DNA of 64,000 bases, from positions 2,471,501 to 2,535,500 of the forward strand of contig NZ_CP157875.1 in NCBI RefSeq assembly GCF_040215105.1, given 5' to 3'. Shown piece after piece: positions 30,642 to 40,040 of the stretch (positions are counted from its first letter, which is position 1; each line of letters starts with the position of its first letter). A model generated the notes under the pieces. That model had not been told where the DNA came from. It saw only the letters and a program-made list of their open reading frames with translations, and did not search any database. The position numbers were made by a program, and so were the translations under genes. Origin of the DNA: Aeromonas veronii. Lineage in GTDB: Bacteria > Pseudomonadota > Gammaproteobacteria > Enterobacterales > Aeromonadaceae.

Positions 30642-32180
30642 ATGTTAGACGGCATTCTGCAAGGGCTCGGCACCGCCGTGATGCCCATCAACCTCTTCAT
30701 GGTGGTGGTCGGCTGCTTCGTCGGCACCTTCATCGGCATGTTGCCGGGGCTTGGCCCCGTCACCGCCATCGCCCTGATGATCCCCATCACCTACGGGCTG
30801 GATCCCGCCTCCGGCATCATTCTGATGGCCGGAGTCTATTACGGCTCCATGTTTGGCGGCTCCACCGCCTCCATCCTGATCAACACCCCGGGCTGCTCCG
30901 CCAGCATGATCACCGCCATCGACGGTTATCCCATGGCGTGCAAGGGCTATGCGGGCAAGGCACTGGCCATCTCCGCCTATGCCTCCTTCGTCGGCGGCAC
31001 CCTCTCCGCCATCTTCCTGATGGTGGCGGCTCCCCTGCTCGCCAAGGTTTCCCTCTCGTTCCAGTCGGCGGATTACTTCGCCCTCATGGTGCTGGGTCTG
31101 TCCGCGGTGGCGGCCTTTGCCGGCAAGGGTCAGGTGCTCAAGGCGCTGATCATGGCGCTGTTTGGCATCATGATCTCCACCGTCGGCATCGATCGCAGCG
31201 TCGGGGTGGACAGATTCACCTTCGGCCTGCCGGATCTGCGCGATGGCTTCTCCTTCCTGCTGCTGGCCATGGCCACCTTCGCCCTGGCGGAGATCCTGAT
31301 GACGGTGCTGCGCCCTGGCAAGGATTCCCGTGCCGAAGAGGCGGCGCAGATCCAGAAACTCGGTTCCCTCAAGCTCAGCAAGGAGGAGGTCAAGGAGATA
31401 GCGACCCCGGTCGCCCGCTCCTCGGTGCTCGGCTTCTTCATAGGCGTCCTGCCGGGGGCCGGTGCCACCATCGCCTCCTTCATGGCCTACGGGGCCGAGC
31501 GCAACTTCGCCCGCAAGGAGAAGAAGGATGAGTTTGGCAAGGGCAGCCTGACCGGCGTTGCCGCCCCGGAAGCGGCCAACAATGCCGCCTCCAGCGGTGC
31601 CTTCGTGCCCCTGCTGACCCTGGGGATCCCGGGTTCCGGCACCACGGCACTGATGCTGGGCGCCCTCATCGCCTATGGCATCCAGCCGGGCCCGCGCCTG
31701 TTCATGGAGCATCCGGACGTGTTCTGGTCGGTGATCATCTCCATGTACCTCGGCAACGTGGTACTGCTGATCCTCAACCTGCCGCTCATCCCCTATCTTG
31801 CCAAGATCCTGCAGGTACCGCGCCCCGTACTCATCCCCATGGTGCTGCTGTTCTCGCTGATCGGGGTCTATCTGGTCTCCTTCAACACCATGGACATCTA
31901 TGTCATGTCACTGGTGGCCCTGGTCGCCATCGGCCTGCGCCTGCTGGACTTCCCCATGGCCCCCATGCTGCTCGGCTTCATCCTGGGCGGCATGCTGGAG
32001 GACAACCTGCGCCGGGCACTGGTCATCAATGACGGTTCCCTGAGCTTCCTGTGGGAGCGCCCCATTACCCTGGGCTTCACCCTGGTGACCCTGGTGATGT
32101 TGCTGCTGCCGGCCTGGCAGTGGTGGCAAGCCCGCAAGGCCAGCAAGTCCCTCAAGGGGGAGCCGGCCACCAGCCACTGA
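30642..32180 (+). CDS. tctA: Tripartite tricarboxylate transporter large membrane protein TctA
   Basis: Main permease subunit of the TTT transporter, inner membrane. The product is 512 residues with about 11 hydrophobic segments. TctA family signatures include FVGTFIGMLPGLGPVTAIALM, the SMFGGSTASILINTPG loop, and the related second-half VLPGAGATIASFMAYG and LLTLGIPGSGTTALMLGAL, showing the internal repeat. A GGAGAA ribosome site precedes the ATG. It ends the operon at a bidirectional terminator shared with the convergent regulator genes. Confidence 0.95.
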   Translation: MLDGILQGLGTAVMPINLFMVVVGCFVGTFIGMLPGLGPVTAIALMIPITYGLDPASGIILMAGVYYGSMFGGSTASILINTPGCSASMITAIDGYPMACKGYAGKALAISAYASFVGGTLSAIFLMVAAPLLAKVSLSFQSADYFALMVLGLSAVAAFAGKGQVLKALIMALFGIMISTVGIDRSVGVDRFTFGLPDLRDGFSFLLLAMATFALAEILMTVLRPGKDSRAEEAAQIQKLGSLKLSKEEVKEIATPVARSSVLGFFIGVLPGAGATIASFMAYGAERNFARKEKKDEFGKGSLTGVAAPEAANNAASSGAFVPLLTLGIPGSGTTALMLGALIAYGIQPGPRLFMEHPDVFWSVIISMYLGNVVLLILNLPLIPYLAKILQVPRPVLIPMVLLFSLIGVYLVSFNTMDIYVMSLVALVAIGLRLLDFPMAPMLLGFILGGMLEDNLRRALVINDGSLSFLWERPITLGFTLVTLVMLLLPAWQWWQARKASKSLKGEPATSH

Positions 32181-32261
32181 ATCGATGAGCCTCTGCCACC
32201 TCTGTACTCTACCCATAATGAGCAGAGCCCTTGATACCCCGACTGGGAGCAAACCCTACTA

Positions 32262-32290
32262 AAAAGAGCGCCGACAGGCGCTCTTTTCTT
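32262..32290. terminator. Bidirectional terminator tctA / response regulator
   Basis: AAAAGAGCGCC / GGCGCTCTTTT, 11-bp stem, loop GACA, with A and T runs on both sides. It ends tctCBA (plus) and the regulatory operon (minus). Confidence 0.92.
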
Positions 32291-32310
32291 GTGTGATATC
32301 CACCCCATGT

Positions 32311-32976
32311 TCAGTGGCGGCGGTAGCGCCGCTCCGGCCGTCCGACGGTGCCGTATTCAAGATCCGGGCTCGCCAGCTGCTGACCCACCAGAAACTCCAG
32401 ATAACGGCGCGCCGTGGTGCGGCTCACCCCCACCTTGGCGCCAACCTCCTCGGCGCTGGCCCCCTCGGCGGTCAGGGCGGTCAGCACCCGCTGCAGGGTG
32501 AGTCCGTCGATCCCCTTTGGCAGGCCGGCTGCCGCCACCTGTTGCAAGGGTGTACCGAGCAAGGCATCCACCGCCTGCTGATCGATGTCCGCCAACGCCG
32601 CCAGGGCGGCGATGCTCTGGCGGTACTTCTCCAAAGTGTCTCGCAGACGTTCGAACACCACGGGTTTGAGGATGAAATCCACCACCCCGAGGCGCATCGC
32701 CTCTTGCAGGGCGCTCGCCTCCCGGGCGGCGGTGAGCAGAATGACATCAAGGCTGGCGCCGGCCTGGCGCAGCTCCCGCAGCAGGGAGAAGCCCTCCCCG
32801 TCCGGCAGCCACACATCCAGCAGCACCAGATCGGGCTTGAGGATGGCTATCTGCTCCCTGGCATCGAACAGGGTGAGCGCCACCCCCAGCACTTCAAATC
32901 CAGACAGCCGCTGCACGAAGCGGCGGTGGATCTCGGCGATGGCCGGATCGTCCTCGACGATCAGGATCTTGATCAC
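32311..32976 (-). CDS. Response regulator, CitB/DcuR type
   Basis: Transcriptional response regulator of a citrate/dicarboxylate-type two-component system. The product is 221 residues. The receiver domain has the acidic pair ED at 8-9 and D10, phospho-acceptor D54 in VLLDVWLPDGEG and K104 in ILKPV. The C-terminal part has a helix-turn-helix (GASAEEVGAKVGVSRTTARRYLEFL) as in DcuR/DpiA. The start is a GTG at 32976 directly abutting the kinase stop codon, with AAGGAGG just upstream, so translation is coupled. It probably controls the convergent tctCBA operon. Confidence 0.9.
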   Translation of the reverse strand: MIKILIVEDDPAIAEIHRRFVQRLSGFEVLGVALTLFDAREQIAILKPDLVLLDVWLPDGEGFSLLRELRQAGASLDVILLTAAREASALQEAMRLGVVDFILKPVVFERLRDTLEKYRQSIAALAALADIDQQAVDALLGTPLQQVAAAGLPKGIDGLTLQRVLTALTAEGASAEEVGAKVGVSRTTARRYLEFLVGQQLASPDLEYGTVGRPERRYRRH

Positions 32977-34560
32977 TCACACCTCCTTGGGAATGTAACA
33001 GACGACGCAACTTCCCTGCGCCGTGGCTTCGATGGTGATCTGTCCCTGCAGGGCGTCCAGGGTCTTGCGCACCAGGGAGAGGCCGATGCCGTGACCCGGC
33101 TCGGATTTGCTGCTCACCCCCCGCTCGAACAGCCTGTCCGCCAGGGCGGGATCCACCCCGCCGGCCCCATCCTCTACCTCGAGGATGAGATCCTGTCCCA
33201 GATCGCTCAAGGCCACCCGGATAGGCTGGTAGGGGGCGCCGTGGCGGCGGGTCGCCTCGAAGGCATTGTCGATGAGATTGCCAAGCAGGGTCACCAGCTG
33301 GGAGCCACTCACCCTGGCGGGAATGTCCTGCAGGCAGGCGTCGGGATCGACGATGAGCACCAGCCCCAGCTCGTGGGCCCTGTGATACTTGCCAAGCAGC
33401 AGCCCCGCCACCTTGGGTTTGCCGATGGCCCCCATCAGGAAGCTGAGCAGGGTCTGCTCGGTGGCGGCCTCCCGCCCGATGAAGGCGAGCGCCTCCTGGG
33501 TGGCACCCAGCTCTATCATGCCGGCGATGGTACCGAGCTGGTTGTTGTGTTCATGGGTCTGCACCCGCAGCAGATCGCTGTAGGCCTGGACCTGGGAGAG
33601 CTGGGCACTGAGTTCGGCCAGCTCATCCTTGCGCCTGAAACTCGACACGGCGCCGATGAGGCGTCCCTCCTGCACCAGCGGCAACCGGTTGACGATGAGG
33701 GGCTGGCCGTTGAGGACAATTTCCTCGTCAAACTGGGGGCTCTGCTCTTGCAGGATGGAGAGCATGCGGCTGCCCGGCAGCAACTGGCCGATGGGTTGAC
33801 CAATGGCGGCCCTGGCAACGGTTTCATCCAGGCGCAGCAATTTGATGCCGTTGGGGTTGATGGAGGTGAGCCTACCCTGCTCGTCGATGGTGAGGATCCC
33901 TTCGCGCACGGTGCGCAGGGTGCAGTCGAGCTCCGCATAGAGGCGCCCTATCTGCTCAGGTTCGAAGCCGAAGATGGCCCGCTTGTAGCGCCGGGCCAGC
34001 CAGCCGGCGGCGGCGCTGTTGAGGATCACGATGAGCAGGGTGCAGAGCAGGCCAAAGCGCAGGAAGCCCCGCAGGTCGGCGTCGATGTCCCGCACCAGAT
34101 AGCCGACCGACACCACCCCGATCACCTTGCCCATCTCGTCGCGAATGGGCCCCTTGCCGCGCACCGCGCTGCCAAGGGATCCCTGCGCCCTCGAGATGTA
34201 GAACTCCCCTTGCAGGGCACGGGCAGGATCGTCCCCCACCATGGGCTTGCCGAGCCGATCCGCATTGGGATGGACCAGGCGCCGGGCATCGGCGTCACCG
34301 ATGACGATGTAGCTGGCCCCGACCTCCCCCCGCATCCGCTCCACCAGCACGTTGAGACGGGCGGTATCGGCACGCTTGACCCCGGCGATGACACCGGGCT
34401 CGCGGGCCACCAGCCGCGCCACGTCGAGGGCCTGATCCCCCACGTCCTGATAGCGCTGTTCGGCGACATAGTAGTAGCTGGCCCCGCTCAGCAGCACCAG
34501 CTGCAACAGGCTGACCAGACAGAGCATGAACAGGATGCGTCCTTGCAACCCGAGTTTCAT
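32977..34560 (-). CDS. Sensor histidine kinase, CitA/DcuS type
   Basis: Membrane sensor kinase for an extracytoplasmic carboxylate. The product is 527 residues. An N-terminal membrane segment (9-30) is followed by a periplasmic PASp/CitA-type domain at about 35-170, with the GPIRDEMGKVIGVVSVG element. A second membrane segment lies at about 175-195, then a PAS domain, the SpoOB-like dimerisation box with H336 (THEHNNQLGTIAGMIELG) and an HATPase domain (NLIDNAFEA; GHGIGLSLVRKTL). The ATG overlaps the stop of the upstream ROK gene by 4 bases and its stop abuts the response regulator. Confidence 0.92.
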   Translation of the reverse strand: MKLGLQGRILFMLCLVSLLQLVLLSGASYYYVAEQRYQDVGDQALDVARLVAREPGVIAGVKRADTARLNVLVERMRGEVGASYIVIGDADARRLVHPNADRLGKPMVGDDPARALQGEFYISRAQGSLGSAVRGKGPIRDEMGKVIGVVSVGYLVRDIDADLRGFLRFGLLCTLLIVILNSAAAGWLARRYKRAIFGFEPEQIGRLYAELDCTLRTVREGILTIDEQGRLTSINPNGIKLLRLDETVARAAIGQPIGQLLPGSRMLSILQEQSPQFDEEIVLNGQPLIVNRLPLVQEGRLIGAVSSFRRKDELAELSAQLSQVQAYSDLLRVQTHEHNNQLGTIAGMIELGATQEALAFIGREAATEQTLLSFLMGAIGKPKVAGLLLGKYHRAHELGLVLIVDPDACLQDIPARVSGSQLVTLLGNLIDNAFEATRRHGAPYQPIRVALSDLGQDLILEVEDGAGGVDPALADRLFERGVSSKSEPGHGIGLSLVRKTLDALQGQITIEATAQGSCVVCYIPKEV

Positions 34561-35768
34561 GCCTCCTTGTCTCCTCGCAACAGCTCCAGCAGCAGGCTGC
34601 CGTCGCGCAGGGCCTTGTGGACCTGCACCGAGGTGGGTTTGGTGGGATCTTCGTAGAAGTGGGTGGACTCTATCTGCAGTCGCGTCAGGTATTCAGCGGG
34701 CAGCTGGCTCGCCAGGGACTGGTGCAGCATGGGGAACAGCAGCCGATCGGCGCGGGTGATCTCTCCCCCCAGCAGCAGTTTGCCCGGATTGAGCAGGCAG
34801 ATGAGGTTCGACAACACCCGGGAAAGGCGACCCGCCGCCTGATGCAGGATGTCCTGGCAGAGGCTGTTGCCCGCCAGCGCCAGCTCGCACAGCTCGCGAA
34901 TGGTGACGCTCGTCGGCAGATCGTGCTCCTGCATGCGCTCGCGCAAGTCCCGGTACTGGGCCTCCAGTGCCTGATTGGTCACCAGGGTGCAGGCGCAGCC
35001 AAAACCGCCGCAGTAACAGCGCTGGCCGTAGGGTTCGAGCTGCAGGTGGCTGAGATCCCCAAGCAGGGCTGCCTCGCTCTCGATGAGCTGGCCGTTGACC
35101 ACCATGCCGACCCCGATGTCGTTGTGCACGAACACCAGCACCGCATCGGCGCAATTCTTGGCGGCGCCCCATTCGCGCTCGGCCTGGATCCAGGTGCGCA
35201 CGTCACCGCTCACCAGCACGGGCACCCCGAACGCCTCTTGCAAGGTGGGGCCCAGCGGCCAGTTGCGCAGATCGTAATAGGGGAAGTGTTTGACCATGCC
35301 GGAGTGGCGCTCCACCTGCCCCGGCAGGCAGAGGGCGATGCAGGCAAGGCGCAGCGCCTTCTTCGGCAGGAAGCCTTCGATGGCCCGCATCAGGCTGGCC
35401 AGCAGATCCGTACGCTCCGCCTCGTTGAACAGGTGGCGGTGGCGCGCGAGGGAGTGACCGGAGAGATCGAACAGGGCCATGTCCACATAGCCACGGCCGA
35501 GGCGCATGGAGAGAAACTGGAAGCGACGCTCGTTGATGCGCAGCAAGGTCTGGCGGCGACCACGGCCCACCGAACTCTCGCCACAGGTGACGACGAGGCC
35601 GCCATCGAGCAGCTCGCGGGTGATCTTGGTGATGCTGGCCGGTGAGAGCCCTGTCAGACGGGACAGATCGGTCCGGGACAGCTCCTTGTGCTCCTCCAGG
35701 CTGGCATAGACCAGGCCGTAGTTGAGCTGACGGATCAAATCGATACTGCCTTTCACGATCTCATTCAT
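34557..35768 (-). CDS. ROK family transcriptional regulator (Mlc/NagC-like)
   Basis: Sugar-responsive type repressor of 403 residues. The N-terminal winged helix has the recognition segment SRTDLSRLTGLSPASITKITRELLDGG. The ROK core carries VFVHNDIGVGMVVNGQL and the zinc motif in RCYCGGFGCACTLVT. The start MNEIVKGSIDLIRQLNYG at 35766-35768 matches Mlc. The gene overlaps the downstream kinase gene by 4 bases, which makes ROK-kinase-response regulator one operon. A GAATGT-N12-ACATTC inverted repeat at 35793-35816 could be an autoregulatory operator. Confidence 0.9.
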   Translation of the reverse strand: MNEIVKGSIDLIRQLNYGLVYASLEEHKELSRTDLSRLTGLSPASITKITRELLDGGLVVTCGESSVGRGRRQTLLRINERRFQFLSMRLGRGYVDMALFDLSGHSLARHRHLFNEAERTDLLASLMRAIEGFLPKKALRLACIALCLPGQVERHSGMVKHFPYYDLRNWPLGPTLQEAFGVPVLVSGDVRTWIQAEREWGAAKNCADAVLVFVHNDIGVGMVVNGQLIESEAALLGDLSHLQLEPYGQRCYCGGFGCACTLVTNQALEAQYRDLRERMQEHDLPTSVTIRELCELALAGNSLCQDILHQAAGRLSRVLSNLICLLNPGKLLLGGEITRADRLLFPMLHQSLASQLPAEYLTRLQIESTHFYEDPTKPTSVQVHKALRDGSLLLELLRGDKEA

Positions 35769-35832
35769 GGGTTGGGGACTGACGCAAAGAACGAATGTTG
35801 CGATTTTCACACATTCTGCGTCGATCCCCAAA

Positions 35833-35865
35833 TTTGCCATCTGGACATGGCGTCCAGATGGCAAA
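35833..35865 (-). terminator. Hairpin after the chemoreceptor gene
   Basis: A perfect 14-bp inverted repeat TTTGCCATCTGGAC / GTCCAGATGGCAAA with a 5-base spacer, 8 bp after the chemoreceptor stop and 65 bp before the ROK start. The T tract is short, so it may be a terminator or an operator of the ROK operon. Confidence 0.6.
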
Positions 35866-35872
35866 AATGTGA

Positions 35873-37543
35873 TCAGTAACGGAAGCTAGCCACCAATTGG
35901 CGCAATTTATCGCCCGTATCCGCCAGTGCACGGGTGGTGGTACTGGATTCACCCGCCGCCTCGGTCAGCTCGCTGACGATCTGCTGGATGGCCACCAGGT
36001 TCTTGTTGATCTCCTCGGAGACCGCATGCTGCTCCTCCGCCGCCGTCGCTATCTGGATGTTCATGTCATTGATGGTGCCCACCGCCGCCACCATGCTGTC
36101 GAGGGAGCTGGCGATGTGGCCCGCCTCCTGGACCGTCTCCTGGCTACGGGACTCGCTGGCCTGCATCACCTCCACCGCCTGCTTCACGCCCCCTTGCAGG
36201 CGTTGCAGCATCTCGTTGATCTCCTTGGTGCTCTGCTGGGTACGTCCGGCAAGGGATCGCACCTCGTCCGCCACCACCGCGAAGCCGCGCCCCTGCTCAC
36301 CGGCCCGGGCCGCCTCGATGGCGGCGTTGAGGGCCAGCAGGTTGGTCTGCTCGGCGATGCCGCGAATGACCTCCACCACGGAGCCAATCTTGCCGGTCTC
36401 CTGGGCCAGTTGCTCGATGACGCCGGCGGCGATGTGCACCTCGTCCACCAACCGGTTGATGCTGCCGATGGCGCTGCCCACCACCTCGCGGGCGGCGTCG
36501 GATTCTCGCGCCGCATCACTGGTGGCGCTGGCCGCGTTGGAGGCGCTGGCTGCCACCTCCTGGGCGGTGGAGCTCATCTCGGTCACGGCGGTGACCACCT
36601 GATCCGTCTCCTTGCCGTGGCCATGCATCTGCCGATCCGAGTGTTCGCTCAACCGATGGAGCTTCTCCACGGCGCCGAGCAGTTGATGGCTGGTCTCCCC
36701 CACCTGGCTCACCACGGATTGAATGCGCTCGACGAAGCGGTTGAAGGCACTGGCCAGCTGACCCACCTCATCCTTGCTCTGCACCTTGAGGCGCTGGGTG
36801 AGATCCCCGTCCCCGTCGGCGATGTCATTGAGGGCCGACACCGCCTCCGCCAGCGGCCGGGTAACCCGATTGCCAATGGCCACCGTGGCCGCCAGGGTCA
36901 CCCCCAGGATCACGAGGATCAGCAGCACCCCGGTTTTGAGGGAGTCATGCATGTTCTGCTCGCGCTCCGTGCGCAGGGTCGCCAGTTCGCTGTCGATGTC
37001 ATCGATGTAGAAACCGGTGCCCACCACCCACTGGTACTTGTCGAGCAGCAGGTTGTAGGAGAGCTTGGGAGCATCCCGACCGAGGGAGGGCTTGTTGGTC
37101 CAGTACTCGGTGTACCCATCCCCCTCCCGGGCCGACTTGATGATCCCCTGGATGAGGGGCGTTCCCCGGGTATCCTTGTCCTCCCAGCGGTTCTTGCCCT
37201 CCACCTCGGGGCGGGTGGGCAGCAGCAGGGTGTTGCCCTGGAAGTCATAGATGAAGAAGTAGCCGTCGCTGCCATAACGCAGGGGGCGCAATATCTCTTT
37301 CACCCGCTCGCGCGCCGCCGGGCTGTCCGGTTCGGCATAGGCTTGCTCGATGGACGTCTTGGCCAGCATCAGGTAACTGCTGAGCAGCGCCTTGCGCTCA
37401 GACAGCGCCTTGTCCCTGGCCGCAACCAGTTCGGATTCCAGCGAGTTTTTGGAAATCAAATAGTTGCTGAGGTTGACCACCAGGGCCATCAGCAGCACGG
37501 GAAGCGCGCCCAACAACAGGATCTTCTGCTTCAGAGTCATCAT
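35873..37543 (-). CDS. Methyl-accepting chemotaxis protein with Cache domain
   Basis: Chemoreceptor of 556 residues. A first membrane helix (8-30) is followed by a periplasmic single Cache-type sensor domain at about 35-190, recognisable from [20 protein letters not shown] and [16 protein letters not shown] second membrane helix (about 205-225), a HAMP domain and a cytoplasmic signalling region follow. The hairpin tip [20 protein letters not shown] lies at about 395-415. The ligand cannot be inferred; the neighbouring tct genes suggest a carboxylate but this is weak. The start has AAAGGAAG upstream. A second ATG follows directly. Confidence 0.93.
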   Translation of the reverse strand: MMTLKQKILLLGALPVLLMALVVNLSNYLISKNSLESELVAARDKALSERKALLSSYLMLAKTSIEQAYAEPDSPAARERVKEILRPLRYGSDGYFFIYDFQGNTLLLPTRPEVEGKNRWEDKDTRGTPLIQGIIKSAREGDGYTEYWTNKPSLGRDAPKLSYNLLLDKYQWVVGTGFYIDDIDSELATLRTEREQNMHDSLKTGVLLILVILGVTLAATVAIGNRVTRPLAEAVSALNDIADGDGDLTQRLKVQSKDEVGQLASAFNRFVERIQSVVSQVGETSHQLLGAVEKLHRLSEHSDRQMHGHGKETDQVVTAVTEMSSTAQEVAASASNAASATSDAARESDAAREVVGSAIGSINRLVDEVHIAAGVIEQLAQETGKIGSVVEVIRGIAEQTNLLALNAAIEAARAGEQGRGFAVVADEVRSLAGRTQQSTKEINEMLQRLQGGVKQAVEVMQASESRSQETVQEAGHIASSLDSMVAAVGTINDMNIQIATAAEEQHAVSEEINKNLVAIQQIVSELTEAAGESSTTTRALADTGDKLRQLVASFRY

Positions 37544-37663
37544 GTACTTCCTTTAGCCATTTTTATGGGGTGTTCCGTTCCTACCGGTTCGACCTGCTGG
37601 CCGAGGGGGGGCCGCTTTCGCTACAATCCCGCCACCTGATTTATCGACCCGGTTAACCGACTC

Positions 37664-38119
37664 ATGAGCCTTTGTCCCTGCGGTAGCGCACTTTCTCTCG
37701 CCCAATGTTGCGGCCCCCTTCACGACGGCCAGCCGGCCATCAGCGCCGAACAGCTGATGCGCTCACGCTACAGCGCCTTTGTCTTGGGGCTAGGCGACTA
37801 TCTGGTGCACAGCTGGCACCCGGATTTCCTGGGTACCCTCACCGCCGAACAGCTCTCCCAGACCGATACCCGGTGGGATGGCCTGGAGATAATGGCGGCG
37901 CAAGGGAGTCAGTACGATGACGAGGGCAGCGTGGAGTTCAAGGCCTGGTTTCTGGAGGGGGATGAGCGTCACTGTCTGCACGAGCGCTCCCGCTTCGTGC
38001 GCCATCAGGGGCGCTGGGTCTACACCGACGGGGAGCAGGATCCCGCCCCCCTGCGGGTCGGGCGCAACGATCCCTGCCCCTGTGGCAGCGGCAAGAAGTT
38101 CAAAAAGTGCTGCGGCTAG
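37664..38119 (+). CDS. ychJ: YchJ family protein with two SEC-C zinc motifs
   Basis: A 151-residue UPF0225 (YchJ) protein of unknown function. A SEC-C metal-binding motif stands at each end: [14 protein letters not shown] near the N-terminus and [14 protein letters not shown] at the C-terminus. The middle is the YchJ core with [29 protein letters not shown]. It is divergent from the chemoreceptor gene, with a 120-bp spacer. SEC-C motifs bind zinc and can link to SecB or ribosomes in other proteins, but no such role is shown for YchJ. Confidence 0.93.
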   Translation: MSLCPCGSALSLAQCCGPLHDGQPAISAEQLMRSRYSAFVLGLGDYLVHSWHPDFLGTLTAEQLSQTDTRWDGLEIMAAQGSQYDDEGSVEFKAWFLEGDERHCLHERSRFVRHQGRWVYTDGEQDPAPLRVGRNDPCPCGSGKKFKKCCG

Positions 38120-38223
38120 ATGGATGTGCCACAACAATGACGCTCTTCAGTCAAAGTGATCTGTACCTGTCAACGAGACAGCATACATGATCACCGCCTG
38201 ACCCCTTCCCGGGTCATCCACCC

Positions 38224-38243
38224 AGGGGCCGTCGGCCCCTTTG
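38224..38243 (+). terminator. Weak hairpin after ychJ
   Basis: AGGGGCC / GGCCCCT 7-bp stem, loop GTC, followed by TTTGTCGTCTTTG. A plausible but imperfect terminator 105 bp after ychJ. Confidence 0.45.
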
Positions 38244-38255
38244 TCGTCTTTGCGT

Positions 38256-38271
38256 TGTGACAACAATCACA
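38256..38271. promoter_or_regulatory. CRP site upstream of glpABC
   Basis: TGTGACAACAATCACA is a perfect TGTGA-N6-TCACA CRP site, 120 bp upstream of the glpA start. It fits catabolite control of glycerol-3-phosphate use. Confidence 0.88.
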
Positions 38272-38294
38272 AAATGCTCATACCCTTGCCATTT

Positions 38295-38312
38295 ATGAGC
38301 GTTTGCGAACAT
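38295..38312. promoter_or_regulatory. GlpR operator-like site
   Basis: ATGAGCGTTTGCGAACAT resembles the E. coli GlpR operator consensus ATGTTCGWTAWCGAACAT, with the right half CGAACAT exact and 14 of 18 positions matching. It lies 24 bp downstream of the CRP site and about 80 bp before glpA. Confidence 0.65.
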
Positions 38313-38390
38313 TAACTTGGCCCATATCAAACATTTCTGTCCTCAAAGGCGCCACACTGGCCCCATCTGGAAGAGATGAGACGGGCAAAA

Positions 38391-40040
38391 ATGAAAAGAA
38401 TAACCACAGAGGTCGTCATCATAGGTGGCGGTGCCACCGGCGCCGGCATCATGCGTGACTGCGCCCTGCGCGGCGTCGACTGTATCCTGCTGGAGCGCGA
38501 TGACATCGCCGCCGGCACCACGGGTCGCAACCACGGCCTGCTCCACTCCGGCGCCCGCTATGCGGTGACGGATCAGGAGTCCGCCCGCGAGTGCATCGCG
38601 GAGAACCGCATCCTCAAGCGGATCGCCAGCCACTGCGTCGAAGACACCGGCGGCCTCTTCGTCACCCTGCCGGAAGATGACATCGGCTTTCAGGCCACCT
38701 TCATGGCGGCCTGCGCCGAGGCTGGCATCGAGACCGAGCAGCTGGATCCCCGCGACGCCCTGCGTCTCGAACCCAATGTGAACCCGGCGCTCATCGGTGC
38801 CATTCGCGTGCCGGACGGCACCGTCGACCCCTTCCGCCTCGCCGCCGCCAACGTCTTGGACGCGAAAGAGCATGGCGCTCGCATCTTCACCCACAGCAAG
38901 GTGCTGGGGCTGCTTCGCAATCAGGACAGGGTACACGGGGTCAAAGCCATCAACACCCGCACCGGCGAGGCGTTCGAGGTGGAGTGTCAGGAGGTGGTGA
39001 ACGCCGCCGGCATCTGGGGCCAGCAGATCTGCGAGTACGGGGATCTCGGCATCCGCATGTTCCCCGCCAAGGGCTCCCTGCTCATCATGGATTACCGCAT
39101 CAACCAGCTGGTGCTCAACCGGGCCCGCAAGCCGGCGGATGCGGACATCCTGGTACCGGGCGACACCATCTCCCTCATCGGTACCACCTCGAGTCGCATC
39201 GACTACCACAAAATCGATCAGCTCACCGTCGAACCCGATGAGGTGGAAGTGCTGCTGCGCGAGGGCATCAAGCTCGCTCCCGTGATGGCGCGCACCCGCT
39301 TGCTGCGCGCCTACGCCGGGGTGCGCCCCCTGGTGGCGGTGGACGGGGATGAGTCGGGCCGCAACATCAGCCGCGGCATCGTCTTGCTAGATCACGCGAA
39401 ACGGGACGGCCTCCAGGGCTTCAACACCATCACCGGCGGCAAACTGATGACCTACCGGCTGATGGCCGAGTGGGCCACGGATCTCATCGCCAGCAAGCTT
39501 GACAACCACCAGCCCTGCCGCACCGCCGAACTGGCCCTGCCCGGTTCGCGGGATCCGGAGAAGGTCTCCGCCCCCGGCCTCTCGGTGCCTGCGGTCGGCT
39601 CCGCCCAGTACCGCCACGGCGAGCGGGTCATCGCGTTCTTCCGGGACAACCCCAAGGCCAACGCCCTCATCTGCGAGTGCGAGATGGTGACCGCGGGGGA
39701 GATCGAATACGCCCTGCGCGAGCTCGACGTGGACAACCTGGTGGATCTGCGCCGCCGCACGCGCCTCGGCATGGGCCCCTGCCAGGGAGAACTATGCGCC
39801 TATCGCGCCGCCGGTCTGATGCAGGAGTACGGCAAGGCCGACGGCCGCGAGGCCTGCGTCATGCTGCGCCAGTTCCTGGAGGAGCGTCACAAGGGCACCC
39901 GTCCGGTGCTCTGGGGAGATGCCCTGCGGGAAACCGAATTTACCTACTGGATCTATGAGGGCCTGTTCGGCCTCGGGGAGTGGACATCGCCACACCTCGT
40001 CACCCAGACGCCTGTCGAGACCCAAGGAGAGCCATCATGA
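38391..40040 (+). CDS. glpA: Anaerobic glycerol-3-phosphate dehydrogenase subunit A
   Basis: FAD-containing catalytic subunit that oxidises sn-glycerol-3-phosphate to dihydroxyacetone phosphate in anaerobic growth. The product is 549 residues. The FAD-binding GGGATGAG lies at 12-19 and GRNHGLLHSGARYAV follows. The C-terminal BFD-like [2Fe-2S] region has cysteines C428 and C430 (CECE) and C464 and C469 (GPCQGELC). I start at the ATG at 38391 (MKRITTEVVIIGGG); an in-frame ATG at 38376 adds five residues. It overlaps glpB by 4 bases (ATGA). CRP and GlpR sites lie upstream. Confidence 0.96.
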   Translation: MKRITTEVVIIGGGATGAGIMRDCALRGVDCILLERDDIAAGTTGRNHGLLHSGARYAVTDQESARECIAENRILKRIASHCVEDTGGLFVTLPEDDIGFQATFMAACAEAGIETEQLDPRDALRLEPNVNPALIGAIRVPDGTVDPFRLAAANVLDAKEHGARIFTHSKVLGLLRNQDRVHGVKAINTRTGEAFEVECQEVVNAAGIWGQQICEYGDLGIRMFPAKGSLLIMDYRINQLVLNRARKPADADILVPGDTISLIGTTSSRIDYHKIDQLTVEPDEVEVLLREGIKLAPVMARTRLLRAYAGVRPLVAVDGDESGRNISRGIVLLDHAKRDGLQGFNTITGGKLMTYRLMAEWATDLIASKLDNHQPCRTAELALPGSRDPEKVSAPGLSVPAVGSAQYRHGERVIAFFRDNPKANALICECEMVTAGEIEYALRELDVDNLVDLRRRTRLGMGPCQGELCAYRAAGLMQEYGKADGREACVMLRQFLEERHKGTRPVLWGDALRETEFTYWIYEGLFGLGEWTSPHLVTQTPVETQGEPS

